A stretch of DNA of 64,000 nucleotides, taken from NCBI RefSeq assembly GCF_947499295.1, contig NZ_CANMNP010000001.1:310001-374000 (forward strand). Direction: 5' to 3'. The translations under genes and the position numbers were made by a program. This document shows, piece after piece, positions 35,083 to 43,736 of this stretch. Positions within the stretch are counted from its first letter, which is position 1, and the number at the start of each line of letters is the position of its first letter. A model generated the notes under the pieces. The model did no database searches, was not told the origin of the DNA, and saw nothing but the letters and a program-made list of their open reading frames with translations. This DNA comes from an uncultured Roseibium sp. (GTDB taxonomy: Bacteria; Pseudomonadota; Alphaproteobacteria; Rhizobiales; Stappiaceae).

Positions 35083-36867
35083 TCACTCGGCTGTGCTGTC
35101 CAAAGAAAGAACCGGTGTCTCGAGCACGCGTCCCTTGAAGACATCAATGATGCCGACATCGCTCAGGCGTGGCCCCGCATTGCAGACCAAAGATGCGCCA
35201 AAGAGTGCCTTGAACACCAGATAGGGCGGCTCCCAGTCGACCAGGGCATCGAGAGCTTTGCGCAGAGCGGCGAAGCGCACGGCGATCTCCGAAAGCGGGG
35301 CTTCGCTCACCAGGCCCGCCAATGGAAGTTCAATTTTTTCAATGACTTCTCCCTTGGCAACCACGCACATTCCGCCGTTTGAAGACCGGACGGTATTGGC
35401 GGCCAGGGCCATGTCGGATGGATCACGGCCGAAGACCGTCAGGTTGTGGCTGTCGTGGGAAACGGTTGTTGCAAATGCGCCGCGCCACCTGCCCCACTTT
35501 TCCAGAAAGGCGACCCGGACGGGCGCATTTTGCCCGTAGCGGTTCGCAACGGCCATGCGGATCATGTCGTCGGGCAGGATCAGCTTGCCCGCCTCCACAT
35601 CGACCGTTCGTGACCCCCAGACCGGAAAACGCGGTTTTGAAAGAACCGCGATCTGTGCGCTGGAGCCGGGAGCCTGAATTTCAAGGTCATCAGCTTGAAA
35701 TTCGGCGACGGACACAGAATTCCTCAACGCAGCCGGTGGCTCGGTGCTACGGCAGGGCATAGTCAAATTTCCATCTTCAGAGACAGTTTTGCCATCTGCA
35801 ACAACAAGGCTCGGCTTCACCTGCGCAAGATCGTCAAGGAGAACGATGTCGGCGCGTTTGCCCGGCGCGATCAGGCCAAGGTCGGGTCGCCTTATGCGCG
35901 TTGCCGCGTTGAGAGTTGCTGCGCGGTAGGCCCACTCCGGGGGAAGTCCGAAACGGATCATGAGCCGGATGACGTTGTCGAGGCCACCCTGGCGCTGAAG
36001 ATCGTCCGGGAAGACGTCGTCGGTGCAGAGTGTGAGCGTTTGCGGAAGATGGCCCAGGTCGAGAATGGCCTTTGCAAACTCCGGCAATAGATGTTCGTGC
36101 GAACCGCGCAATTCAACGGTCATGCCGGCTTCAAGGCGTGCAATCAGATCTTCGGCTGAAGACAGTTCATGGTCGGTCTCAACACCGGCTGCGGCATAGG
36201 CCGACAATGCGCCGTCGTTGAGGCCGCGCGCGTGTCCGCACACACGTTTACCGCTTGCCAGACCGGCATTCACGATGCCCTGGACCCTGTCGCTGCCATT
36301 CAACAGCGGCTGCATCGTCATCAACTCCGCAGCGCCATGGATGTCGGGTCTTGCCAGAAGCTCTGTCAGCAGATCCGGGTCAAAGTCGCCACCGCTGGCT
36401 TCAAACCCGGGCGCGGAGGGAACGCATGTGGGCGCAAGAGTAAGCAAGCGCAGCGGCAACTCCTTGCCAGCGTCAATCGCATAATCAACCCCGGCAAGAC
36501 CGCATGCGTTGGCGAATTCATGCGGATCCCAGACAATGGTGGTCACGCCGCGCGGAACCACGGCAGCTGCATATTCGGCCGGTGTCACCATCGAGCTTTC
36601 AACATGCATGTGCGTGTCGATAAAACCGGGCACCACGAAGCGGCCTCCGGCATCAAGACTTGCAATTGCATCGGCCTTTGAGCCTGCTTTTCGAACGCTG
36701 GCGATGAGCCCACCGACAATGCCAATATCGGCGTCCCGTTCCCGGCCCGTGACCATGTCCAGCAGGCGCGCGTTCGATATGAGGAGATCGAACGGTTCAA
36801 GACCCTGGGCAGCCCTCACAGCGCGGGCCCGCAATTCCGGCGCGTTGATGTTGCTATCTTGGGCCAT
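35083..36867 (-). CDS. ade: Adenine deaminase
   Basis: Amidohydrolase converting adenine to hypoxanthine and ammonia. The 594-residue length is standard. The first metal motif is GFIDTHMHVESSMVTP near residue 80, followed by VVPRGVTTIVWDPHE, the later histidine in VCGHARGLND, LRGSHEHLLPEF and the aspartate in TLCTDDVFPDD. The C-terminal adenine-deaminase domain holds SHDSHNLTVFG and NGGMCVVAKGEV. Its start overlaps the end of the nucleoside hydrolase gene by 14 bases, making it the last gene of a seven-gene operon. Adenine released by the hydrolase would be its substrate. Confidence 0.95.
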   Translation of the reverse strand: MAQDSNINAPELRARAVRAAQGLEPFDLLISNARLLDMVTGRERDADIGIVGGLIASVRKAGSKADAIASLDAGGRFVVPGFIDTHMHVESSMVTPAEYAAAVVPRGVTTIVWDPHEFANACGLAGVDYAIDAGKELPLRLLTLAPTCVPSAPGFEASGGDFDPDLLTELLARPDIHGAAELMTMQPLLNGSDRVQGIVNAGLASGKRVCGHARGLNDGALSAYAAAGVETDHELSSAEDLIARLEAGMTVELRGSHEHLLPEFAKAILDLGHLPQTLTLCTDDVFPDDLQRQGGLDNVIRLMIRFGLPPEWAYRAATLNAATRIRRPDLGLIAPGKRADIVLLDDLAQVKPSLVVADGKTVSEDGNLTMPCRSTEPPAALRNSVSVAEFQADDLEIQAPGSSAQIAVLSKPRFPVWGSRTVDVEAGKLILPDDMIRMAVANRYGQNAPVRVAFLEKWGRWRGAFATTVSHDSHNLTVFGRDPSDMALAANTVRSSNGGMCVVAKGEVIEKIELPLAGLVSEAPLSEIAVRFAALRKALDALVDWEPPYLVFKALFGASLVCNAGPRLSDVGIIDVFKGRVLETPVLSLDSTAE

Positions 36868-37762
36868 CCATGGCCTCCCGTTTCAATGCACTCAGACAGA
36901 GCCGGGCAAGATCGGTTCCGGCTGTTGTTGCAAGTCTCACTTTGGACGCTGCGACGTGCGAGACGTTCGTTGCGCCATAGCTCTCGTCAGATTTGGTCGA
37001 AACCTCAACGGCGCATGGCGAAAAGCCAATGCAGTCCGGCTGCGCCGCGGCCAGTGCGGCGAGAGGATCGTAGATCGCCATTGCGGACCGTCCGCGCTCC
37101 AAGGCAATATCGAGGTAACCCCCAAGAAGGTCACCGGTCAGCTGGTCCGTCAGGGGCATGTCCTTTGCTCCAAAGGTCACTTTTCGGCAAAATGACAGGT
37201 CGACAATGTCGATCCGAATGCCAGTTGAAAGCACATAGGCCAATGCGTCTGCGTCCGCAAAGGCATTGTACTCTGCCAGAGGCGTGTGGTTTCCCCTGCC
37301 CGCGCTTCCTCCCATCCAGATCAGCCGCGTTGTCCGATCAGCCAGTTCGGGCGACTGCTGCAGGAGCAAAGCAATATTGGTCAGTGGCCCAAGCGCCAAA
37401 ACCTCGCGCTCAGCACCCGCGCCATCTGAAAGCCAGTTTCCAAGAGCCTGCACAGCGCCTTCGGAAGGCGCGTTCGTATCCGGCTTGGGCAGCACCATTC
37501 CTCTGGTTCGCATGCCTGTCGGGCCCAAAATGCGCTCAGCGGTTTCCAACGGGCGCTTCAGCGGCTTGGTTGCTCCCTGCCATACCGGCCAGTCGAACCC
37601 GTAAGCAGTCTTGGCGCCCATTGCGTTGACTGTTACCTGAGCAAGCGGTGCGTTTCCCGCAACAAGGGAGACGCCAGCCACATTCCGCCCAAAGTGCCTC
37701 AGCACGAGAAGCGCCCACAGGTCGTCAAACCCGAAATCCGTATCGACCCAAATTGCTGTCAC
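36854..37762 (-). CDS. Nucleoside hydrolase
   Basis: Cleaves nucleosides to base and ribose (IunH family). The 302-residue protein begins with the calcium-binding cluster as IWVDTDFGFDDLWALLVL; the canonical DxDxxxDD is present as DTDFGFDD. LALGPLTNIALLL near 120-132 and MGGSAGRGNHTPLAEYNAFADADA near 150-175 are the active-site blocks. It overlaps the ABC ATPase gene by 4 bases and adenine deaminase by 14. Together they suggest purine nucleosides are imported and degraded; specificity is not provable from sequence. Confidence 0.92.
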   Translation of the reverse strand: MTAIWVDTDFGFDDLWALLVLRHFGRNVAGVSLVAGNAPLAQVTVNAMGAKTAYGFDWPVWQGATKPLKRPLETAERILGPTGMRTRGMVLPKPDTNAPSEGAVQALGNWLSDGAGAEREVLALGPLTNIALLLQQSPELADRTTRLIWMGGSAGRGNHTPLAEYNAFADADALAYVLSTGIRIDIVDLSFCRKVTFGAKDMPLTDQLTGDLLGGYLDIALERGRSAMAIYDPLAALAAAQPDCIGFSPCAVEVSTKSDESYGATNVSHVAASKVRLATTAGTDLARLCLSALKREAMDGPR

Positions 37763-38772
37763 AGTGCCAATTGCCGCGCGGTTGCCTGGGGAAGGTCAAA
37801 AGCAACCTGCTCGCCTAGCGGCACTTCGGGAAGCTCGATCGAGGCATCGGCCTTGATCTGACCCAGCGGACTGTCGATCACGTATTCCCGGTGTTCGCCG
37901 GCAAAACTGCTTGCGATCACCCGGCCGGTGTGTGGCCCCTTCCCGACCGCGACACCGCTTGGGCGCCAGGCGAGCATGGGGGCGGCAACGTCAGTGCCAA
38001 GCGGCAGTCGGCCTTGGTCAGAGACGAGATCCGTTCCCTCCATCCGGAAGATATTCTCAAATCCCATGAAGTTTGCGGCAAACGCTGTGCTGGGTTCGGC
38101 GTAAAGCTCTGCCGGCGATCCAAGTTGCTCAATCCTGCCATCCTTCATCAACACGACCCGATCGGCCAGAGCCAGTGCCTCTGATTGGTCGTGAGTCACA
38201 AAAACCATCGTAATTCCGGTGTCCTTTTGCACCCGTTGCAATTCATTGCGCATCTCCAGCCGAAGTCGTGCATCCAGGTTGGACAGCGGTTCATCAAGCA
38301 GGAGGACCTTGGGTTCCATCACAAGAGACCTGGCGAGTGCCAATCGCTGCTGCTGCCCGCCGGACATTTCAGCGGGCTTGCGCGTCTCGAAGCCCTTCAG
38401 GCCGACAGTTGCCATACCGGCTTCCGTTTTGGCCCGCACCTGAGCATCCGGCAGTTTGCGAAGCCGCAGCCCGAACGCGACGTTCTCAAAAGCACTGAGA
38501 TGAGGAAAGAGCGCATAGGACTGGAAAACAAGACCGATGCCCCGCTTGTTTGCCGGTGTCCGGGTCACGTCCGCACCGTCGATCATGATTTTGCCGCTGG
38601 TCGGTGTCAAAAGCCCGGCGATGGCGCGCATGGTGGTTGTCTTGCCGCAGCCCGACGGTCCCAGCAGCGCGATCAGTTCGCCCTTTCGGATATCCAGATT
38701 GAGATCCGGCACAGCGACCGTCTGCCCGTAGGAGAGCGTCAAATCCGACATTGAAACGAATGCGTTAGACAT
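37759..38772 (-). CDS. ABC transporter ATP-binding protein (PotA-like)
   Basis: A 337-residue importer ATPase energising the two permeases encoded just upstream. Walker A is LLGPSGCGKTTTMR near residues 39-52, the signature is MSGGQQQRLALARSL near 138, Walker B is VLLLDEPLSNLD near 158 and the switch histidine is in VFVTHDQSEA. A C-terminal TOBE-like domain follows. The ATG at 38772 is chosen because the conserved start MSNAFVSMSDLTLSYGQ fits and upstream codons read through the permease gene. It overlaps the permease gene by 8 bases. Confidence 0.94.
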   Translation of the reverse strand: MSNAFVSMSDLTLSYGQTVAVPDLNLDIRKGELIALLGPSGCGKTTTMRAIAGLLTPTSGKIMIDGADVTRTPANKRGIGLVFQSYALFPHLSAFENVAFGLRLRKLPDAQVRAKTEAGMATVGLKGFETRKPAEMSGGQQQRLALARSLVMEPKVLLLDEPLSNLDARLRLEMRNELQRVQKDTGITMVFVTHDQSEALALADRVVLMKDGRIEQLGSPAELYAEPSTAFAANFMGFENIFRMEGTDLVSDQGRLPLGTDVAAPMLAWRPSGVAVGKGPHTGRVIASSFAGEHREYVIDSPLGQIKADASIELPEVPLGEQVAFDLPQATARQLAL

Positions 38773-39541
38773 AACGAGAGAACCCCAGAAGTCGTTCGGC
38801 GGCAAAAACAATGGCGACCGACATGAAGGCCAGGAGAGCCGACAGCGCAGCGACCGACGGGTCGAATGTGATTTCCATATAGGACAGCATGTCGATCGGC
38901 AGCGTGCGCACGCCAGGTCCGGACAAGAACAATGAGGCCGGCACCTCGTTGAAGCTGGTGACGAAACCCAGAATGAAGGCGGCGAGAATACCGCCCCTGA
39001 TGTTGGGCAGAACGACCTTGGTGAAGGCCTGCAGCCGGGTGCAGCCGAGGATGACCGCAGCCTCTTCCATATCAGCACGCAGATTGTTCAGGCTCGAAGA
39101 CACAACACGCACCGCATAGGGCAGCACCAGAGCGGTGTGTGTCACAAAAAGCGCCATGGTGATTGTGACATCAAGCGGCACAACGAAGTATCGCAGAAGC
39201 GCCAGCCCAACGATGATGCCGGGCACGATGATGGGTGCGGCAACAATCGTTCGGATGGTCTCTGCACCGGGCAGATCGTAGCGGTTGAGCGCATAAGCAG
39301 CCGGGATGCCGATCAGCAGGGCTGCCAACGTGCCAAAGATCGCAAGGAACATTGAAAGAGCAAAGCTGGCCCGGAAGCTCTCCACCGTGAAGACCTTGGC
39401 GTACCATTTGAGCGACAGGCCCTGAGGCGGGAAAGACAAAGCCTCTCCAGCCGAAGCGCCAGCCAGAATAACGATCAGGAACGGGCCGATCAGGAAAGTG
39501 AGCGTTGCACCCAGAATAAGCCAGACAGTTAAACGGGACAC
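38765..39541 (-). CDS. ABC transporter permease (PotC-like)
   Basis: A 258-residue inner membrane permease with about six helices. The EAA-type loop reads EEAAVILGCTRLQAFTKVVLPNIRGG near residues 157-182 and contacts the ATPase. FNEVPASLFLSGPGVRTLP is typical of the PotC/spermidine-putrescine/2-aminoethylphosphonate class. It works as a heterodimer with the preceding permease, whose gene ends 3 bases upstream of this start. Confidence 0.92.
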   Translation of the reverse strand: MSRLTVWLILGATLTFLIGPFLIVILAGASAGEALSFPPQGLSLKWYAKVFTVESFRASFALSMFLAIFGTLAALLIGIPAAYALNRYDLPGAETIRTIVAAPIIVPGIIVGLALLRYFVVPLDVTITMALFVTHTALVLPYAVRVVSSSLNNLRADMEEAAVILGCTRLQAFTKVVLPNIRGGILAAFILGFVTSFNEVPASLFLSGPGVRTLPIDMLSYMEITFDPSVAALSALLAFMSVAIVFAAERLLGFSRYV

Positions 39542-39544
39542 GGT

Positions 39545-40369
39545 CTACCTCCTCACCGAGGCAATGCGCTTCAGGACCAGATTGGCCGAGAAACACATGA
39601 CGATCACGATCATGGCGATCACGCTTGCCGACACGAAGTCGTTTGAAACATTGACCTTCTGGTAGAGCAATGTTTCAAGCATAAGGACCTTCGACCCTCC
39701 TAGAATGGCCGGCGTGATGTAGGCCGTAAGCGCTCCGGTAAAGACCAGCGTACCGCCGATCACCAGCCCCTCCTTGGTCAGCGGCAGGATCACCCGGAAA
39801 AAGACCTGGAACCAGCTGGCGCCCAGCACACGGGCTGCCGGAACAACATCGCGGGGGATGTTCTCCATGGCGGAAACCAGGGAAATGATCATGAGCGGAA
39901 GGAACAGTTGCAAAAGACCGATGAAGACAGCCGTTTCGGTGAACAGCAGGCGGATGGGCAGTTCCGACAGGCCGAGCCCCACAATCACATCGTTGACGAT
40001 GCCGGTCCTGCCCAGAATGACTATCCAGGCATAAGTCCGGGCCACCGGAGAAATCATCAGCGGCAGAACAACGAGGCCGAATATGCGCCCTCGCGATGTT
40101 GCCGGCAGATTTACGATGCAGAACGCTGCTGCATAACCGATCACTGCGGAGGTCCCGGCGACCAGAATTCCGAGTTTGAGCGTGCGGAAAAAGACGCTTT
40201 GGTTCAAAGGTTCGGAGAAGAAATCAACATAGCCCTGCAGGCTCCAGGCCCCGCTCTCGGCCTGAAAGGCAACCGAGAGCAGGATGCCAACCGGCACCAG
40301 GAATACAAGAAAGGTGAAAAGCGCGGCAGGCAGGGCAAGCGCCAGTCCTTCTGCGCGGTTGAGAAACAT
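39545..40369 (-). CDS. ABC transporter permease (PotB-like)
   Basis: A 274-residue permease with about six helices. The EAA loop reads VVPAARVLGASWFQVFFRVILP near residues 180-202. GGAG 8 bases before ATG 40369 and the hydrophobic start (MFLNRAEGLALALPAALFTF) support this start over a longer one at 40447, which would overlap the binding-protein gene. It partners the PotC-like permease. Confidence 0.92.
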   Translation of the reverse strand: MFLNRAEGLALALPAALFTFLVFLVPVGILLSVAFQAESGAWSLQGYVDFFSEPLNQSVFFRTLKLGILVAGTSAVIGYAAAFCIVNLPATSRGRIFGLVVLPLMISPVARTYAWIVILGRTGIVNDVIVGLGLSELPIRLLFTETAVFIGLLQLFLPLMIISLVSAMENIPRDVVPAARVLGASWFQVFFRVILPLTKEGLVIGGTLVFTGALTAYITPAILGGSKVLMLETLLYQKVNVSNDFVSASVIAMIVIVMCFSANLVLKRIASVRR

Positions 40370-40430
40370 GAGGAAGCTCCGGGCGAATGGGCGTGGGAGG
40401 GCGGCCGGTCTGACCGCCCCCGGGTCGTCT

Positions 40431-41450
40431 TTAACGGATGACCTCATTGTTCCATTGGTTTACCCAAGCATCGCGATTGGCGATGATGACGGCTGGGTCA
40501 AGAATGTTGAGCGAATTGATGAGCTCGGCCCCGTAGGTCAGGTTTTCCGCCACTTCATCACTGACTTTGACGTCCATATTGGCCGGGCTGTCGATCAGCG
40601 CTTCGGCAACCCGGGTCTGAACTTCTGTCGAAAGCCAATAGTCCATGAGCTTGTAGGCCAGTTCTTCATTGCCGTTGTTGGCGGTCATGATCATCACATT
40701 CATGCCGCCTGCCTGGCCTTCTTTCGGATCGGCCCATGCAAACGGAAGCGGAGAACTCTTGAAGCGGCTCCAGGCGAAGCGGCCGACAGGTGCTGCAATG
40801 ACTTCTTCCTGGTTCATGAGCTGCGCAAGCTCCGAAGACCGGGAGTAGAAGGTCACGATGTCATCGGCGTGTTTGCCGATTTCCGAAATCGTTGCGCCAA
40901 ATTCACCCGGAGCGCCACCCTCGGCCTTGTTGAGCATCATCAGGGTGAGCGGCCCTTGTGTGCCGGTAATATTCGGTAGGGAAACATTGCCTGCCAGCTT
41001 TTCACCCAGCAGGTCGTTCCAGCTCTCAATGCTCACCAGGTCTTCACGATAAACGATTGAACTTGCATAGAAAGTGTAGCCAACAGCCATGCTGTCGCCA
41101 ATCGGATCCTGGGCCGCCGGGTAGAGTTTGTCGAAGCTTTGAAGCTTTGAAGTATCAATTGGCTGAAGAAGACCCTTGCGCGCGAGGCTTAGCGCGTCGT
41201 GGGAAGAAATCACCGCCATATCGATCACAGGATCCGCAGCATTTGCCTCGATCTTGGCCATGCGCTCCACGGAGTTGCCGGTTTCAATCACCAGTTCACA
41301 TCCGCACATCTCCTCAAAAGGATCGTACAGCGCTTCCTTGTAAGCGTCCTGAGCGAAGGAATAGACCGAGATGGTAAGCTTGTCTTGTGCTGCCGCACCG
41401 GTCGCAGTGAGAGCTGCACTCAGCGCAAGGATGGGTATGTACTTGGTCAT
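40431..41450 (-). CDS. ABC transporter substrate-binding protein (PotD-like)
   Basis: A 339-residue periplasmic binding protein of the extracellular solute-binding family 1 / PotD type. The signal peptide is MTKYIPILALSAALTATGAAAQ. It continues KLTISVYSFAQDAYKEALYDPFEEMCGCEL. The family usually binds polyamines, iron or similar small ligands. Here the linked nucleoside hydrolase and adenine deaminase suggest a purine, nucleoside or related ligand, which is inference. Its ATG overlaps the LacI-type regulator stop (ATGA), so regulator and transporter are on one transcript. Confidence 0.92.
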   Translation of the reverse strand: MTKYIPILALSAALTATGAAAQDKLTISVYSFAQDAYKEALYDPFEEMCGCELVIETGNSVERMAKIEANAADPVIDMAVISSHDALSLARKGLLQPIDTSKLQSFDKLYPAAQDPIGDSMAVGYTFYASSIVYREDLVSIESWNDLLGEKLAGNVSLPNITGTQGPLTLMMLNKAEGGAPGEFGATISEIGKHADDIVTFYSRSSELAQLMNQEEVIAAPVGRFAWSRFKSSPLPFAWADPKEGQAGGMNVMIMTANNGNEELAYKLMDYWLSTEVQTRVAEALIDSPANMDVKVSDEVAENLTYGAELINSLNILDPAVIIANRDAWVNQWNNEVIR

Positions 41451-42427
41451 TGAGGTCGTCTCCTTGTTAAAAGCTGGCTCGGGATGGATGTTGATTGCCG
41501 CACCACCAATCGCATCGGTACGGTTTCCCCTTCTTGAGCCGGTGTATCGCCGCTGATTTTGGCTGAGATGATGTCAATCGCGCGGCTGGCGATTTCGTCG
41601 ACATTCTGGGCAACCGTCGTAAGCGCCGGATGCATGATTGAAGAAAAGGACATGTTGTCGAAGCCCGTCAGACTGACTTGATCCGGGACGGAAATCTGCC
41701 TGCGCATCAATTCGGTGCGCACCTGCAGCGCAATCAGGTCTGACGTGGTCATGATCGCTGTCGCACCCGCCTGCACCTTGGCGGCCGCCAGCTCAACGCC
41801 TGCTTCGCCCCAAAACACATCGACTTCAATGTCCGAAGGCAGGGCACCACGCATTCCGGCAATGCGATCACGCTGCACCTCGGAAACCTTGTCCCCTCCA
41901 AGGATCACGAGCTTGCGATGTCCGATATCCAGGATATGCCGTGCAACCAGAGCGCCGCCGCCTGCGTGATCCGCAGAGACTGAATTTCCCGGGTCAGAAG
42001 CCGTGTTCAAAACCGCAATCGGCACGGGCACCGGGTCGGGCGTTGTTCCCTTTTGCGGTACAACGATAAGGCCATCCACGCCCCGATCCATCAGTCTCCG
42101 CAATGCTTCGGTCTGCTCGTCCGCGCTGCCCCGCGAATCCGCAATCAGAATACCAAGCTTCCGTTTGTCTGCTTCCATCGAGAGCGTCTGGGCAATCCGT
42201 GGAAAAAGCGGGTTGGTCAGGTCGGGCATGACAAGACCGAGAATGCCGGTCTGCCCTGTCTTGAGGGCACGGGCCGCCGTGCTGGGACGATATCCAAGTT
42301 CGTCCGCTCTTGTCCGGATACGCGCAGTCAATTCCTGCGAAACCCGTCCCTTGCCGGTCAACGCGTTCGAAATCGTTGCGGTCGACACGCCCATGTCATT
42401 GGCAATTTGCTTGATGCTGACCATCAT
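41447..42427 (-). CDS. LacI-family transcriptional regulator
   Basis: A 326-residue regulator, first gene of the purine/ABC operon. The LacI helix-turn-helix is at the N-terminus (IKQIANDMGVSTATISNALTGKGRVS), followed by the hinge helix AARALKTGQTG and a periplasmic-binding-protein-like effector domain (ILGLVMPDLTNPLFPRIAQ, GVDGLIVVPQKG, VSLTGFDNMSFSS). It probably represses its own operon through the palindrome lying just upstream of its start. A purine or nucleoside effector is plausible, by analogy with PurR, but unproven. Confidence 0.94.
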   Translation of the reverse strand: MMVSIKQIANDMGVSTATISNALTGKGRVSQELTARIRTRADELGYRPSTAARALKTGQTGILGLVMPDLTNPLFPRIAQTLSMEADKRKLGILIADSRGSADEQTEALRRLMDRGVDGLIVVPQKGTTPDPVPVPIAVLNTASDPGNSVSADHAGGGALVARHILDIGHRKLVILGGDKVSEVQRDRIAGMRGALPSDIEVDVFWGEAGVELAAAKVQAGATAIMTTSDLIALQVRTELMRRQISVPDQVSLTGFDNMSFSSIMHPALTTVAQNVDEIASRAIDIISAKISGDTPAQEGETVPMRLVVRQSTSIPSQLLTRRRPQ

Positions 42428-42432
42428 GCCCC

Positions 42433-42454
42433 CTTGCTTTAACGATTAAGCAAG
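42433..42454. promoter_or_regulatory. Candidate LacI-type operator 1
   Basis: A 22-base near-perfect palindrome with central CG, outer arms CTTGCTT / AAGCAAG and inner arms TAA..TTA. It starts 6 bases upstream of the LacI-type regulator's start codon, overlapping its ribosome site region, where a repressor would block the operon. Confidence 0.6.
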
Positions 42455-42481
42455 TTAGCCGACCTCAAGTCAACGCTTAAG

Positions 42482-42493
42482 TTAATCGATTAA
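42482..42493. promoter_or_regulatory. Candidate LacI-type operator 2
   Basis: Perfect 12-base palindrome TTAATCGATTAA, again with central CG, 28 bases upstream of operator 1. Two phased CG-centred sites fit looping or cooperative binding of a LacI-family dimer. Confidence 0.5.
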
Positions 42494-43074
42494 TCAAAAT
42501 TCTGGATTGAGAAAAACGGTCGAGGAGTCTTTCCAGGATTTGAGGACGTGCTGCGACCGGTCCAAAAGCTCTAGCGGCAACACCTGCGGGCCAGAGCGTT
42601 ACACCGACGAACATCAATCACACTGTCAGTCGGGAATCGCTGGCGGGAAAATTTTCTGTTGGTCACCCCAGCAGCCGCAAGACCCAAACGACAGCCGGTC
42701 GAGCCGGAATCGACGATCGGCTGAATTCCGTTTCGTGCCAAAGAATGGACACTTTGTGCCCGACCCGACAACTATCAAACACACCGGGCAGGACAAAGAC
42801 GACAGTTTCCATCACCGTCCAAACAGCCCTCAAAACAGGACCTTAGGGCAAAGCGCTCAACGCCTGGCTTATTTGACACAAGACAAGCAGACACAAAGCA
42901 AGCTGAAAATAGATCTAAATTAATTCCACAATTTTAGCTCTAAATTTTCAACTTATCGACGAATTCAAATCCTAGACTCCCAACCATAATAACAAAGACG
43001 GGGCGGGAACTCTCAACGAACGCGCTTACAGGGATAAATACTTGTAAGCGCAGACTTAAGGAAAGATATTCCAG
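42494..43074. other. Long intergenic region, no gene recognised
   Basis: About 580 bases between the divergent LacI-type operon and the small lipoprotein gene. A 138-codon open frame on the plus strand (42507-42923) has no hydrophobic core, no family resemblance and no good ribosome site, so I do not call it. The right part (42900-43074) is A/T-rich and likely holds the lipoprotein promoter. Confidence 0.4.
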
Positions 43075-43272
43075 ATGAAAAGCGCGTTCATGGTTGTTGT
43101 TGCTGCGTCACTACTTGGACTAGCCGCTTGCAATGGCGAAAATTCCAATCAACCCGATGGGGCTTCACAAGGGAATGAGAGTGTTGCTCCCCAGAGCTCT
43201 GCCCCAAGCGACGGCGCGCCGGCCGTCGGCGATACGGACACCACCCAGTCATCCGCTCCAACGGCGCAATAG
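43075..43272 (+). CDS. Small lipoprotein, unknown function
   Basis: A 65-residue protein. A signal peptide (MKSAFMVVVAASLLGLAAC) ends in a lipobox, so mature protein starts at Cys19. The rest is a low-complexity Ser/Gln/Ala/Asp tail without a fold signature. AAGGAAAG upstream of the ATG supports the start. It stands alone. Confidence 0.7.
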   Translation: MKSAFMVVVAASLLGLAACNGENSNQPDGASQGNESVAPQSSAPSDGAPAVGDTDTTQSSAPTAQ

Positions 43273-43289
43273 TCCATGCGCGTTCTTTC

Positions 43290-43313
43290 AAGGTGGCCGG
43301 TACCGGCCACCTT
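43290..43313. terminator. Perfect 24-base palindrome after the lipoprotein gene
   Basis: AAGGTGGCCG / CGGCCACCTT around GTAC, starting 18 bases after the stop. It would form a stable hairpin in RNA from either strand, but no T-run follows, so it is an atypical terminator or an mRNA-stabilising structure. Confidence 0.5.
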
Positions 43314-43736
43314 GCTCTAACAAGAACACCATTTTCGAAACGACACCAGCCGGCGCTGCAAAGAGCGCGCAAAACCCCCGCGTCAATGCTGTCTGGACTT
43401 GTCCCCTCCTACCCCTTTTTGAAAACGTGCTGAACTTGCAGTTGCTCAAAATATGGCGGCCTGCAAGACGTCATCATTCTCCCATCGATTGAGAGACAGC
43501 CCTGGGTGCTTTTGCACATCAGCGAAACTTGGCGAATGGCCTGACATCGGCTTTCCTGATTTGATAAATCCGATACGGAACGCTATTCTTGCGCCCCCTT
43601 CATGAGCACGCCCAGCACAATCGCAGTGTGCCCAATTTTCTTGTTTTTCACTCAAACACCGATGCCATCCGGCGATGCTGTGTGATGTTTTCCAGTCATG
43701 AGCAAATGCGGATCCTGGATTCGAGGATGTTAAAAG
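43314..43736. other. Intergenic, no feature recognised
   Basis: About 420 bases before the aldo/keto reductase gene. Frames on both strands lack plausible protein features. It should contain the reductase promoter. Confidence 0.4.

Noticed and set aside
34727-35224. 165-codon plus-strand open frame
   Set aside because: It covers the antisense of the methylase remnant and the end of adenine deaminase; the minus-strand reading explains the sequence better.
42507-42923. 138-codon plus-strand open frame in the long intergenic region
   Set aside because: Polar, Ser/Gln/Arg-rich, no hydrophobic core, no good ribosome site and no family resemblance.
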